Shown piece after piece: positions 19,071 through 28,408 of a DNA stretch of 64,000 bases (positions are counted from its first letter, which is position 1; each line of letters opens with the position of its first letter). The notes beneath the pieces were generated by a model that ran no database searches, was not told the origin of the DNA, and worked only from the letters and a program-made list of their open reading frames with translations. The DNA is from Microcystis viridis FACHB-1342 (lineage in GTDB: Bacteria > Cyanobacteriota > Cyanobacteriia > Cyanobacteriales > Microcystaceae), in assembly GCF_014698335.1 (NCBI RefSeq), contig NZ_JACJSV010000010.1:1-64000 (forward strand), written 5' to 3'. The position numbers and the translations under genes were made by a program.

Positions 19071-19215
19071 GGCTCTCTTGGATTTGGTGGGTAAAATGTA
19101 TTCTAAGATACATTCCTCCTAGCGAGGGGGTGGAACGAACCACAAAGACACAGAGGACACAAAGATTGATCGATCCTATGTAAGTTAAACTTATCACACA
19201 GAACCTAGAAGAGCC
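19071..19215. repeat. MITE, GGCTCTTC family A (copy 2)
   Basis: 145 bp, ends GGCTCTCTTGG and TAGAAGAGCC. The interior shares long runs with the copy at 22552-22697, including GTGGGTAAAATGTATTCTAA. No target duplication is evident. Confidence 0.85.
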
Positions 19216-19413
19216 GAAGAGCGATAAGCCGTCAGCTTTTTGCTGTGATCAGTAAACAGTAAACTGAAAACTCAAATCCGATCCCTGATAGCTGTCTCCT
19301 GACTCCTGACCCCACTAACAAACTTTTTCAGAAAACCCTACTCACTTTTCACCCGATCTGCCCGGTCTTGCTATTGTTAAAAGTATAGAACCTCCGAAAA
19401 AGGTCTCAACTCT

Positions 19414-20334
19414 GTGCAGTTAAAACAAGTCATCATCGCTCATAAGGCCAACCATCCCCAAAGTAAAGCATGGGCGGAAAAATGCGCTAAACAGTTAGAA
19501 GCCCGTCAGTGTAAAGTTTTAATGGGACCCAGTGGCTTTAAAGATAATCCCTATCCGGTATTTTTAGCCTCAGCATCGGAAAAAATCGACCTTGCCATCG
19601 TTTTGGGGGGAGATGGAACCATTTTAGCTGCCGCTCGCTATTTAGCTCACGAAGACATTCCGATTTTAGCGGTGAATGTCGGCGGCCATCTGGGATTTTT
19701 AACGGAACCCTTTGATATTTTCCAGGATACGGAGACGGTCTGGGAGCGTTTACAATCCGATCACTATGCGGTACAACAACGGATGATGTTAACGGCCAGA
19801 ATCTATGAAGGGGATAAAAGAAATCCGCAGCCAGTGAGCGAGGCATTTTATGCCCTGAATGAGATGTGTGTGAAACCCGCTAGTATCGATAGGATGCCCA
19901 CCTCAATCCTCGAAATCGAAGTGGACGGGGAAATAGTAGATCAGTACCAAGGCGACGGACTATTAGTGGCTACTCCTACGGGATCCACCTGTTACACCGC
20001 TTCCGCTAATGGTCCGATTATACACCCCGGCATGGAAGCGATCGCTGTCACCCCGATTTGTCCCTTGAGTCTCTCCAGTCGGCCGATTGTCATTCCCCCA
20101 GCATCTCTGGTCAGTATTTGGCCTCTAGGAGACTACGAGTTAAATACTAAACTCTGGATGGATGGTGCTTTAGCCACTTCCATTTGGCCCGGGCAATGGG
20201 TGGGAGTTACTAAAGCCGAAAAATTCGCCCAATTTATTATCCTGCGGGAAAGTTATTCTTTTTATCAGACTCTACAGGAAAAACTGCAATGGGCCGGGGC
20301 GAGAATTCATTATGATGGCAATCGTCATAATTAG
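19414..20334 (+). CDS. nadK: NAD kinase
   Basis: The 306-residue enzyme phosphorylates NAD to NADP in the cytoplasm. The diagnostic 'VLGGDGTILAAARYLA' (about residues 63-78) includes the catalytic Asp in GGDGT. 'NVGGHLGFL', 'LNEMCVKPAS', 'GDGLLVATPTGSTCYTASAN' and 'ICPLSLSSRPIV' follow in the normal order. Translation starts with GTG at 19414, preceded at some distance by AAAAAGG. The stop codon TAG (20332-20334) is also the first three bases of the MITE that follows, so the element's insertion may have set the exact C-terminus. Cyanobacteria usually have two NAD kinases. Confidence 0.95.
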   Translation: MQLKQVIIAHKANHPQSKAWAEKCAKQLEARQCKVLMGPSGFKDNPYPVFLASASEKIDLAIVLGGDGTILAAARYLAHEDIPILAVNVGGHLGFLTEPFDIFQDTETVWERLQSDHYAVQQRMMLTARIYEGDKRNPQPVSEAFYALNEMCVKPASIDRMPTSILEIEVDGEIVDQYQGDGLLVATPTGSTCYTASANGPIIHPGMEAIAVTPICPLSLSSRPIVIPPASLVSIWPLGDYELNTKLWMDGALATSIWPGQWVGVTKAEKFAQFIILRESYSFYQTLQEKLQWAGARIHYDGNRHN

Positions 20335-20542
20335 GGTTTGCGGCAAAAAGTTTTTCGTGGGGACAGGGTTTAGGGTGTAGGGTGTAGGGTTTTACCGATT
20401 TTGAGGGGGTCAATTACCTAATTTTCAGGGAAAAAGTCCCTGAATTTTCCCCCCAATCACTCCAAAGGTCGACACTTTTTGAGGGAAAAAAAGTCTAAAA
20501 ACCTTATCCAACAAGGTTTTTAGATTTATTGAGCAAGCCCTA
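20332..20542. repeat. MITE-like element (inverted partner of 16416-16610)
   Basis: About 211 bp, from TAGGGTTTGCGGCAAAAAG to GAGCAAGCCCTA. It overlaps the nadK stop codon. It carries a small GTGTAGGGT array that the partner lacks. The remaining 195 bases up to nrdB show only a short hairpin-like stretch near 20600-20630 (GGGGGTAGAACCCCCC). Confidence 0.85.
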
Positions 20543-20737
20543 AGTATATCTTCTAAAATTGGTCATTACTTCCGATTTTATCAGTAAATCTAGGCTTTTG
20601 GGGGTAGAACCCCCCAAACCCAGAAGCGCATTTGCTGATTGTCGGTATTTCTGCAAGAGAGGGTCAAAAGTTGTCAAAATATTTGACAAAGTTGCCACTT
20701 TATGGTAAGAAATTGGGTTATTATTATCCCTTAAATT

Positions 20738-21805
20738 TTAAATTTCATCCCATCCAGTTAAGCCAGAAGACATAACATAACTGGTAACAGTTGCTTCAAA
20801 AAAGTTAGCTTTGGTGTGGCCTTCTTTTTTGGTATCGGAGAAGCGTTCCAGATGATTATAGGGACTTTTGTTATACTTTTCTTCCCTGTATAAAGGCTCA
20901 AGTCCGATCGCTTTTAGCCGAATATTAGCGAGGTATTTAGTGTACTGTTCGGTACTGTATTCGGTAATACCTAAAATGTTGTTGCCAACGATGTGATTTG
21001 TCCAGCGACATTCGTGTTTAACGGCACTATCGAACATCTCATAAATCTGTTCAACGGAATGGGGAAAAATTGCCATGGCTTCGGGAATAAGTTTTTGATA
21101 CAAACGGACGTGACTTAATTCGTCCCGGTTGATCATTTTGAAAACGTCAGCACTACCGGACATTAGCTGTCGAGAAGCGAGATTATAGAAAAAGATAAAG
21201 CCGTTATAAAAATACAAACTCTCCAGTAAATAGTCGGCAAGAAGAGCGATAAAATAGCTTTCAGTAGTTTGTTTATCGATGTATTGCTGGTAGAGACTAG
21301 CAATAAATTCACAGCGATCCTTGAGAACTTTATCGGTGCGCCAAAAGTCATAAACTTCGCCTCTGCGATCCGAGGGAATAATCGTTTCAATTAAGTATTG
21401 ATAACTTTGATTGTGCATGGCCTCTTGAGAAATTTGTTCCGCCATACAAAGACTAATTTCTGGCGCAGTGACGCTACCTTTTAGGTGGGGAATATTACAG
21501 GTTTGCACGGAATCAAGAAAAGTTAGATAGGACAAAATACCATCATAAGCATATCTTTCTTCGTCGGTAAGATGCCCGTATTCAGTCACGTCTTGAGTGA
21601 TATCTAAGCGTTGCGGGATCCAGAAATTTTCCCGCATTTGTTGATATAAACCCACCGACCAGGTGTAGCGGACATCGTTTAACTGCATCAGGTTGGTGGT
21701 GTTACCAAACCAGATCGAACGGTTTTCGATCGCATCATCTCCCGACGGATTGAAGATCGGGGAAATGGGCATCGAATGGCAAGAATTAACTAAATGTAAG
21801 GACAT
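20738..21805 (-). CDS. nrdB: Ribonucleotide reductase, small (radical) subunit
   Basis: The 355-residue ferritin-like protein holds the di-iron/tyrosyl radical that activates NrdA to make deoxyribonucleotides. The metal ligands can be placed: Asp in 'FLDSVQT', Glu and His in 'EQISQEAMHNQSY', Glu in 'LLESLYFY' and Glu/His in 'RDELSHVRLY'. The Tyr in 'HNQSYQY' occupies the radical position, so this looks like a normal tyrosyl-radical class I enzyme. The ATG at 21805 is used here; an internal ATG at 21772 ('MPISPIFNPSGDD') is the start seen in many relatives and may be correct. nrdA lies 6.6 kb away on the same strand with unrelated genes between. Confidence 0.96.
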   Translation of the reverse strand: MSLHLVNSCHSMPISPIFNPSGDDAIENRSIWFGNTTNLMQLNDVRYTWSVGLYQQMRENFWIPQRLDITQDVTEYGHLTDEERYAYDGILSYLTFLDSVQTCNIPHLKGSVTAPEISLCMAEQISQEAMHNQSYQYLIETIIPSDRRGEVYDFWRTDKVLKDRCEFIASLYQQYIDKQTTESYFIALLADYLLESLYFYNGFIFFYNLASRQLMSGSADVFKMINRDELSHVRLYQKLIPEAMAIFPHSVEQIYEMFDSAVKHECRWTNHIVGNNILGITEYSTEQYTKYLANIRLKAIGLEPLYREEKYNKSPYNHLERFSDTKKEGHTKANFFEATVTSYVMSSGLTGWDEI

Positions 21806-21858
21806 GACTACTTGGACATTAAGGCACTTTTAGGTTATAATGGGTTTTCGGTAAAAAG

Positions 21859-22295
21859 TCAAATGGTTTGATTAGGGATAAATTCAAAATCTAGGGCTTC
21901 TGCCAAAGTAAATGGGCAATCGTTCGGGAATTTCTCTAGGTTTATCCCTGTTTCAATAGCGGCTTTTTTTCTAGCCTTATTATAGCATTTTTTAAAATTT
22001 TCTTCTGTTAAAAAACTCTTAAGAATAGGGCTATTTTCTAAATCTTCTTCGATTCTTTCGCGATGCTCAAAAAGGTTTAATGCCCAGCTTCTGGTTTGTT
22101 TTTCTGGCTCTTGTAAGTATTTTAGTAAATGCCATAAAATCACGCTCAGATTGCTTTTTGTTGACTGATAGATATAGATTTTATTTCTTCAATTAAATTC
22201 TCTAAATCTAATTCAGAAAATTGATGATTTTCTAGCAAAAATATGGTTTTATCTATCCAGAGATAGTAGTCTTTTTCGTATAAGTTCTTTTCCAT
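21859..22295 (-). pseudogene. DUF29 family gene with a frameshift
   Basis: Reading from the ATG at 22293-22295 gives the family's N-terminus ('MEKNLYEKDYYLWIDKTIFL', 'QFSELDLENLIEEIK') and then runs out of frame at TGA near 22143. A second frame carries 'QSTKSNLSVILWHLLKYLQE' and the rest of a DUF29 protein, ending 'NDCPFTLAEALDFEF'. The switch must be near the TATATCTATC stretch (about 22155-22170), a likely slippage site. With the shift repaired, the product would be about 145 residues, the family norm. DUF29 function is unknown. Confidence 0.8.
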
Positions 22296-23025
22296 AATTC
22301 GCCAATTCAAAAATGAAACGCATCAACCTCAAGAGTTGACAAAGAAATGCTCATCAGGTACTGTCTGATCATTAACAAAAACAAATCAGACCCAAAAACG
22401 AAGCCCCCAACATCTTAACATAGAACAAAGAAACTTGCTCTACCAACTTAGTCAAGAGGGAAATTTATCGTATAACTGCTAAAATAGCAATGACTAAAAT
22501 ATCGGTTAATAAATGTTTTTGGGTTGGGGACACTCTCGGTTCAGGAATATCGGCTCTTCCAGGTTTGGTGGGTAAAATGTATTCTAAGATACATTCCTCC
22601 TAGCGAGGGGGTGGAACGAACCACTCCAGACACAAAAGACACAAAGATCGATCAATCCTATGTAAGTTAAACTTATCACACAGAACCTAGAAGAGCCATT
22701 AAATTTGCTGAGATACTTAAAAAGTAAAAAAGGGGTTGGGGGAAGAACCTCGGCCTGACTGTAGCCAATTTGACAGAATTAATCGATAGATAAGAGTGAA
22801 TGGAAGTAACTAGGATAAGTTCGCAGTTTTTAGCAATCTTATCCCGTTTTTTCCCTGTAAATGCTGTATCTGTGCGGCTTTTCCCAATTATCTCCCTCAA
22901 CACTCCTACCACTTAATTTCCATGCAGGGTTATAATTGTATTAAGATGTGTAACAATTCTCTGGCAAACTCTTGACAAAGGATAACAAATCTGCTCTACC
23001 AAAAAACAGGAAAGGTTTTATTTCT
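22296..23025. other. Gap with one MITE and no convincing gene
   Basis: Apart from the MITE at 22552-22697 I see nothing firm. A minus-strand frame between 22676 and 22912 has no family resemblance and overlaps the MITE end. The stretch just before 23026 carries the likely leader of the lyase gene. Confidence 0.5.
22552..22697. repeat. MITE, GGCTCTTC family A (copy 3)
   Basis: 146 bp, from GGCTCTTCCAGG to CTAGAAGAGCC. Same orientation as copy 2 and close to it in sequence. Confidence 0.85.
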
Positions 23026-23565
23026 ATGACATTAATTCAAACCGCCCAATTATCGCTAGAAACTTTGGCTTTAGCCTTTTTTAAGCAGACAGAAGGACGC
23101 TGGCAATCCCAGAGACGTTATTACACCCTCACCCAAGAAACGGAACCCCAAGAAGTTATCAGCGCCATCGAGATTAAATATTTACCCCAGGGCAGCGAAC
23201 CATTAATTCAACTGGCCCGTTTACATAATCTGGAAGATACAACTTTATTAGGTGGTACGGAAGTGACTTGGCAAAGTAATTATCTCCGTCCCCAGAGTAA
23301 AAAACCCTCCAACGGTTCCACTATATTCGGTATTTTAGATAATATTCTCTATCGCGATCGGGGATTTGCGACGGATAAACCCGTTAGTGCCATTTATACC
23401 TTTCCTAACCCCTCTACTCTCTGTCTGAGAACAGAATACGCCGGTTCTGTCTTTGAAGAGGAAATTAAACTCATCGGTCAACAATATCGCACCCGACAAA
23501 CTATTATCTCTCGCGCCGGTCAAGAATTGATGATCGGTCAATATCTAGAAAAACGGGTCAATTAG
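23026..23565 (+). CDS. Phycobiliprotein lyase, CpcS/CpeS family
   Basis: The 179-residue protein matches the CpcS/CpeS chromophore lyases, lipocalin-like barrels that attach phycocyanobilin to cysteine of phycobiliproteins for the phycobilisome. Supporting stretches are 'FFKQTEGRWQSQRRYYTL' near the start, 'ILYRDRGFATDKPVSAIYTF' in the middle and 'LCLRTEYAGSVFEEEIKLIG' towards the end. The frame is open for 18 codons before the ATG at 23026, but AGGAAAGG lies 11-18 bases upstream of that ATG and the homologous region begins there. Which of the S/U/V subtypes it is cannot be decided by eye. Confidence 0.85.
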   Translation: MTLIQTAQLSLETLALAFFKQTEGRWQSQRRYYTLTQETEPQEVISAIEIKYLPQGSEPLIQLARLHNLEDTTLLGGTEVTWQSNYLRPQSKKPSNGSTIFGILDNILYRDRGFATDKPVSAIYTFPNPSTLCLRTEYAGSVFEEEIKLIGQQYRTRQTIISRAGQELMIGQYLEKRVN

Positions 23566-23615
23566 TCAAAAAAATGGCGGCTATTCCCATAATTTTGACT
23601 TCTATCCTAGGAATA

Positions 23616-23636
23616 GGGCTGAAATCAAATCAGCCC
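23616..23636. terminator. Hairpin between the convergent lyase and thiC genes
   Basis: A perfect 7-bp stem GGGCTGA / TCAGCCC with a 7-base loop lies between two convergent stop codons. It has no good T-run on either strand; a shared weak terminator is possible. Confidence 0.45.
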
Positions 23637-23652
23637 TTCCCATAACTCCCCT

Positions 23653-25133
<1,481 letters not shown>

Positions 25134-25234
25134 TATGACGGCAATTGTATCACTGTTGACGACTGAGGAGATCAAGCTTAAGATTGTTGTTTGATTAGGC
25201 GGTTATCAGTTATCAGTTATCAGATGTGAGTTTT

Positions 25235-25367
25235 GGCTCTTCTGGTTTCTGTGTGGAAACGAGGTCTATACTGATAGTTTATTTAACAAAATAGTCCTAA
25301 AAGTCTTTCCCAGTAAACATTTCACGATTTCATAAGCAAAAATTATCACACAAAGTCGAGAAGAGCC
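25235..25367. repeat. MITE, GGCTCTTC family B (copy 1) with 7-bp target duplication
   Basis: 133 bp, ends GGCTCTTC / GAAGAGCC, flanked on both sides by GAGTTTT (25228-25234 and 25368-25374). The twin at 57085-57217 has the same length. A short GTTATCA array (about 25203-25222) lies just upstream, and a TACTGTT array just downstream (about 25384-25405). Confidence 0.92.
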
Positions 25368-25451
25368 GAGTTTTCAGTTCACTGATTACTGTTTACTGTT
25401 TACTGTTCACGGCAAAAAACTTCCCACTTCCCCACTCCCTTGCTGATTCCG

Positions 25452-25482
25452 AAAAAAAGGGGCAGGCAAAAAGCCTACCCTA
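25452..25482 (-). terminator. Rho-independent terminator of glnA
   Basis: On the minus strand, GGGTAGGC and GCCTGCCC form a stem (one G-T pair) with a TTTTT loop, followed by a T-run, about 26 bases after the glnA stop codon. Confidence 0.85.
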
Positions 25483-25507
25483 GGATTAATGATTAGTCAA
25501 TCAAACC

Positions 25508-26929
25508 TTAGACATCGTAGTAGAGAGAGAACTCGTAGGGGTGGGGACGTAAGCGCATCGGGTTAACTTCGTTATCGAGTTTGTAGGTGATCCAGTTGTG
25601 GATAAAGTCTTCGGTAAAAACACCAGAATCGGTCAAAAAAGCGTGATCTTTTTCGAGACTTTCTAGTGCTGCTTCTAGAGAACCGGGGGTAGAGGGTATT
25701 TTTGACAATTCTTCGGGACTGAGTTCATAGATATCCACATCGAGAGGTTCTCCCGGTTCAATTTGATTTTTAATCCCATCGATACCAGCACAGAGCATAG
25801 CTGCAAAAGCGAGGTAGGGATTAGAAGTCGCATCAGGACAACGGAATTCTAAACGTTTAGCTTTCGGGTTGCTTCCCGATAAAGGAATCCGAATCGAAGC
25901 GGAGCGATTACCTTGGGAGTAGGCCAGGTTTACTGGGGCCTCAAAACCGGGGACGAGACGCTTGTAGGAGTTGGTGGTGGGGTTAGTTAAAGCTAAGAGA
26001 GCGGGAGCGTGTTTAAGCAAACCACCGATGTAGTACAGTGCCATTTGGCTGAGTCCGGCGTATTTATCCCCGGCGAACAGGGGTTGACCATCTTTCCAGA
26101 TAGACTGGTGAACGTGCATCCCGGAACCATTATCGCCAAAGATGGGTTTAGGCATAAAGGTGACGGTTTTACCGTATTTCTTAGCCACGTTCTTAATGCA
26201 GTATTTGTAGGTCATCAAGTAGTCGGCGGCCCGTACTAGGGTAGAGAATTTAATCCCTAACTCGTTTTGACCACCGGTAGCGACTTCGTGGTGATGTTTT
26301 TCGATGGGAACTCCGCAGTCGGCCATGGTTAAGAGCATTTCCGTGCGAATGTCTTGAGAGGTATCGGTGGGACTAACGGGGAAATAACCCTGTTTGTAGG
26401 CGGGTTTATAGGCAAGATTTCCGTCTTTTTCGTCTTTACCGCTATTCCAACGACCTTCGACACTATCCATGTAGTAATAGCCGGAGTTGGCGGTTTGGTC
26501 GAAACGAGCGCTATCAAAGAGGAAAAATTCTGCTTCTGGTCCAAAATATACGGTATCACCTAAACCGGTAGTGCTAAGATAATTGATCGCTTTCTGGGCA
26601 ATAGAGCGAGGATCGCGGCTATACCATTCACCGGTTCTCGGTTCTTTGATGCTACAGATCATGCTTAGGGTCGGTTCCTTGTAGAAGGGATCGATCCAAG
26701 CGGTGGTAGGATCGGGAACCATGGCCATGTCGGATTCGTTAATTGCTTTCCAACCGCGAATACTGGAACCATCGAAGGCAACACCATCGCTGAAAGAGCT
26801 TTCATCGATTTGGTCGTAGTAGAACGAGCAGTGTTGCCAGATACCGGGCATATCAATAAATTTTAGGTCAATAATCTTAATATTGTTGTCCTGAATCATT
26901 TTCAAGACTTCTTGTGGCGTTTCGGGCAT
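25508..26929 (-). CDS. glnA: Glutamine synthetase, type I
   Basis: The 473-residue subunit of the dodecameric enzyme makes glutamine from glutamate, ammonium and ATP, the main entry of nitrogen in cyanobacteria. 'FDGSSIRGW', '[12 protein letters not shown]', '[14 protein letters not shown]', '[11 protein letters not shown]' and 'NRSASIRIP' give the ATP, glutamate and metal sites. The C-terminal Tyr of the adenylylation loop is present, but the surrounding sequence is '[10 protein letters not shown]', not the enterobacterial form; cyanobacterial enzymes are usually controlled by small inactivating proteins instead. AGGAG lies seven bases before the ATG, and an NtcA-type promoter lies upstream. 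Confidence 0.98.
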   Translation of the reverse strand: MPETPQEVLKMIQDNNIKIIDLKFIDMPGIWQHCSFYYDQIDESSFSDGVAFDGSSIRGWKAINESDMAMVPDPTTAWIDPFYKEPTLSMICSIKEPRTGEWYSRDPRSIAQKAINYLSTTGLGDTVYFGPEAEFFLFDSARFDQTANSGYYYMDSVEGRWNSGKDEKDGNLAYKPAYKQGYFPVSPTDTSQDIRTEMLLTMADCGVPIEKHHHEVATGGQNELGIKFSTLVRAADYLMTYKYCIKNVAKKYGKTVTFMPKPIFGDNGSGMHVHQSIWKDGQPLFAGDKYAGLSQMALYYIGGLLKHAPALLALTNPTTNSYKRLVPGFEAPVNLAYSQGNRSASIRIPLSGSNPKAKRLEFRCPDATSNPYLAFAAMLCAGIDGIKNQIEPGEPLDVDIYELSPEELSKIPSTPGSLEAALESLEKDHAFLTDSGVFTEDFIHNWITYKLDNEVNPMRLRPHPYEFSLYYDV

Positions 26930-26979
26930 GGAAAACTCCTTTGACGTATGGATCGGTTCTTAAGCTTCTCAAAAAACCC

Positions 26980-27021
26980 ATCCTAAACAGTCACTTTGTC
27001 CAGTTTTGTATTTTTCGATAC
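26980..27021 (-). promoter_or_regulatory. NtcA-activated promoter of glnA
   Basis: On the minus strand a perfect GTA-N8-TAC site (GTATCGAAAAATAC, 27008-27021) is followed after exactly 22 bases by TAGGAT (26980-26985), matching the TAN3T -10 box. This is the canonical spacing of cyanobacterial NtcA-activated nitrogen promoters. The predicted transcript would have a leader of about 40-50 bases before the glnA ATG. Confidence 0.92.
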
Positions 27022-27296
27022 AAAATCTTTGATCCTAGCTTGAAAAAATCTGTAATTTTCTTGTTGAGTTCGGTAATCGCCCGGAATGGCGATTTGCCTA
27101 TCAGCTTCTACTGCCTCTTGCCACACTTCAAGGAGGTTCGTTTGTGCAAACATTGGCCGTCTGGAGATTTTCTGCTCACTGAAAAGCTTCCAGGGTAATG
27201 ATTTGGTAGTAGTGGCGTAGCCCTCTTGCTTACCTGGTAGGAAGTGTGTAAAGTATTTATTAATAAAAATAATTGGAACCCGATCAGTCTTTGAAC

Positions 27297-27383
27297 CTCC
27301 TCAGAAAACTGGTGATTTTCTAGTAAAGATATGGTTTTCTCTATCCAGAGATAGTAATCATGTTCGTATAAGTTCGTTTCCAT
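27297..27383 (-). pseudogene. DUF29 gene fragment (N-terminal 29 codons)
   Basis: The fragment begins at ATG 27381-27383 and encodes 'METNLYEHDYYLWIEKTISL' then 'LENHQFSE', almost identical to the starts of the two DUF29 genes beside it. After 'EE' the similarity ends and the frame wanders through unrelated sequence. It lies directly downstream of the intact copy at 27395-27847 and so looks like a deletion remnant of a third tandem gene. The rest of the gap to glnA (26930-27296) holds the glnA promoter and otherwise nothing I can name. Confidence 0.75.
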
Positions 27384-27394
27384 AATTATTCCCA

Positions 27395-27847
27395 TTATTT
27401 TGATATTTCAGGAAACCAATCCTCATTTAACGCCTGTTCTATAGTACAAATTGGAGCTAACCTGACCAAATTTTCAGCCATTCCCGATAATTCGATAAAA
27501 GAAATACGAGCTTCTTGAAAAGAGTTGTTAAAAATTTCAATCAGATAAGGCTGTAAACTAGGACTATCGGCAATAATTCTTTTTATGGCACGACGAAAAT
27601 TCCTAATTTCATTTTTCCATCCTCTTTGATTATATTCTAATTCCGACTGCCAGTAAACCAGTTTTAGCAAATGTTCTAATAAGCGAGTTAAATAACTCTT
27701 TAAGCTTTGTCGTTGACTTTTGCCCATGTCGCTAATCTCCTCGATGAGATTATCTAAATCCAAATCAGAAAACTGGCGATTTTCTAGTAAAGATATGGTT
27801 TTCTCTATCCAGAGATAGTAATCCTGTTCGTATAAATCACTCTTCAT
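27395..27847 (-). CDS. DUF29 family protein
   Basis: The 150-residue protein has the usual DUF29 form: 'LYEQDYYLWIEKTISLLENR', 'LDNLIEEISDMGKSQRQSL', 'LTRLLEHLLKLVYW' and the end 'LNEDWFPE'. The family is common and multiplied in cyanobacteria; its role is not established. The protein is all-helical by appearance, soluble and charged. It lies three bases downstream of the next DUF29 gene, so the two are very likely co-transcribed, with the fragment at 27297 as the tail of the array. Confidence 0.88.
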   Translation of the reverse strand: MKSDLYEQDYYLWIEKTISLLENRQFSDLDLDNLIEEISDMGKSQRQSLKSYLTRLLEHLLKLVYWQSELEYNQRGWKNEIRNFRRAIKRIIADSPSLQPYLIEIFNNSFQEARISFIELSGMAENLVRLAPICTIEQALNEDWFPEISK

Positions 27848-27850
27848 TGC

Positions 27851-28327
27851 TTAATCCTCTCCGAGAAACTCAGGAAACCAATTTTCATCTAAAATTTGGT
27901 TGATTGATCCAATAGGTGTAGCACTTAAAAGTCTTTTATCGATGCCAGAACCTTCGACAAATAGATGGCAAGCATCCTCATAACATTGATCGAGAATCTC
28001 GGTGAGATAAGATACTAAGTTTGTATTATAGTTTCCATCCTTTTTGTTGCTAATAATTCTTTTTATTTGAATGCGAAAATTTAAAATCTCTCGTCGCCAC
28101 TTGTTTTTATTGTAATCGCGCTTAGATTGCCAATAAGTTAATTTAAGTAAATGTTCCAAGAGTTTAGTTAGTAAACTCTCTAACTTCTGACGTTCTCTTC
28201 TGGACATATCTTTTATTTCTTCAATTAAATTTTCTAAATCCAACTCAGAAAACTGGCGATTTTCTAGTAAAGATATGGTTTTCTCTAACCAGAGATAGTA
28301 ATCCTGTTCGTATAAAGTCTTATCCAT
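27851..28327 (-). CDS. DUF29 family protein
   Basis: The product is 158 residues from the ATG at 28325-28327; the frame is open for 21 codons more, but the family starts at 'MDKTLYEQDYYLWLEKTISL'. It shares 'LENRQFSELDLENLIEEIKD' with its neighbours, then diverges, with an insert ('SNKKDGNYNTN') before 'LVSYLTEILDQCY'. It ends 'DENWFPEFLGED'. It is the first gene of the tandem DUF29 array and lies 82 bases downstream of the nrdA stop, probably after a separate promoter. Confidence 0.87.
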   Translation of the reverse strand: MDKTLYEQDYYLWLEKTISLLENRQFSELDLENLIEEIKDMSRRERQKLESLLTKLLEHLLKLTYWQSKRDYNKNKWRREILNFRIQIKRIISNKKDGNYNTNLVSYLTEILDQCYEDACHLFVEGSGIDKRLLSATPIGSINQILDENWFPEFLGED

Positions 28328-28408
28328 AGCTGTGATTAGGTGATCAATAAAACTCACCTTTAAATTATATAAAAAAATTAAGGTGGGCATTGCCCACCCA
28401 AGTTAACT

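Larger units (their letters stand above)
18723..19413. other. Repeat-rich gap between the RNase and nadK genes
   Basis: No convincing gene. The gap holds GGAGTCGGGAGA-type repeats after 18740, a relic of the ACTAAATCCGTTGAGTA element (18899-18975), a complete GGCTCTTC MITE (19071-19215), short arrays near 19245-19310, and about 32 bases of one end of the TAGGGTTTGCTGA family in reverse (about 19310-19343). A 31-codon frame beginning ATGCAAGAGGC at 18943 has AGGAG upstream but lies in the repeat and is probably chance. Confidence 0.6.

Noticed and set aside
22676-22912. 78-codon minus-strand frame
   Set aside because: It has no recognisable domain and runs into the end of a MITE, and no start signal is seen.
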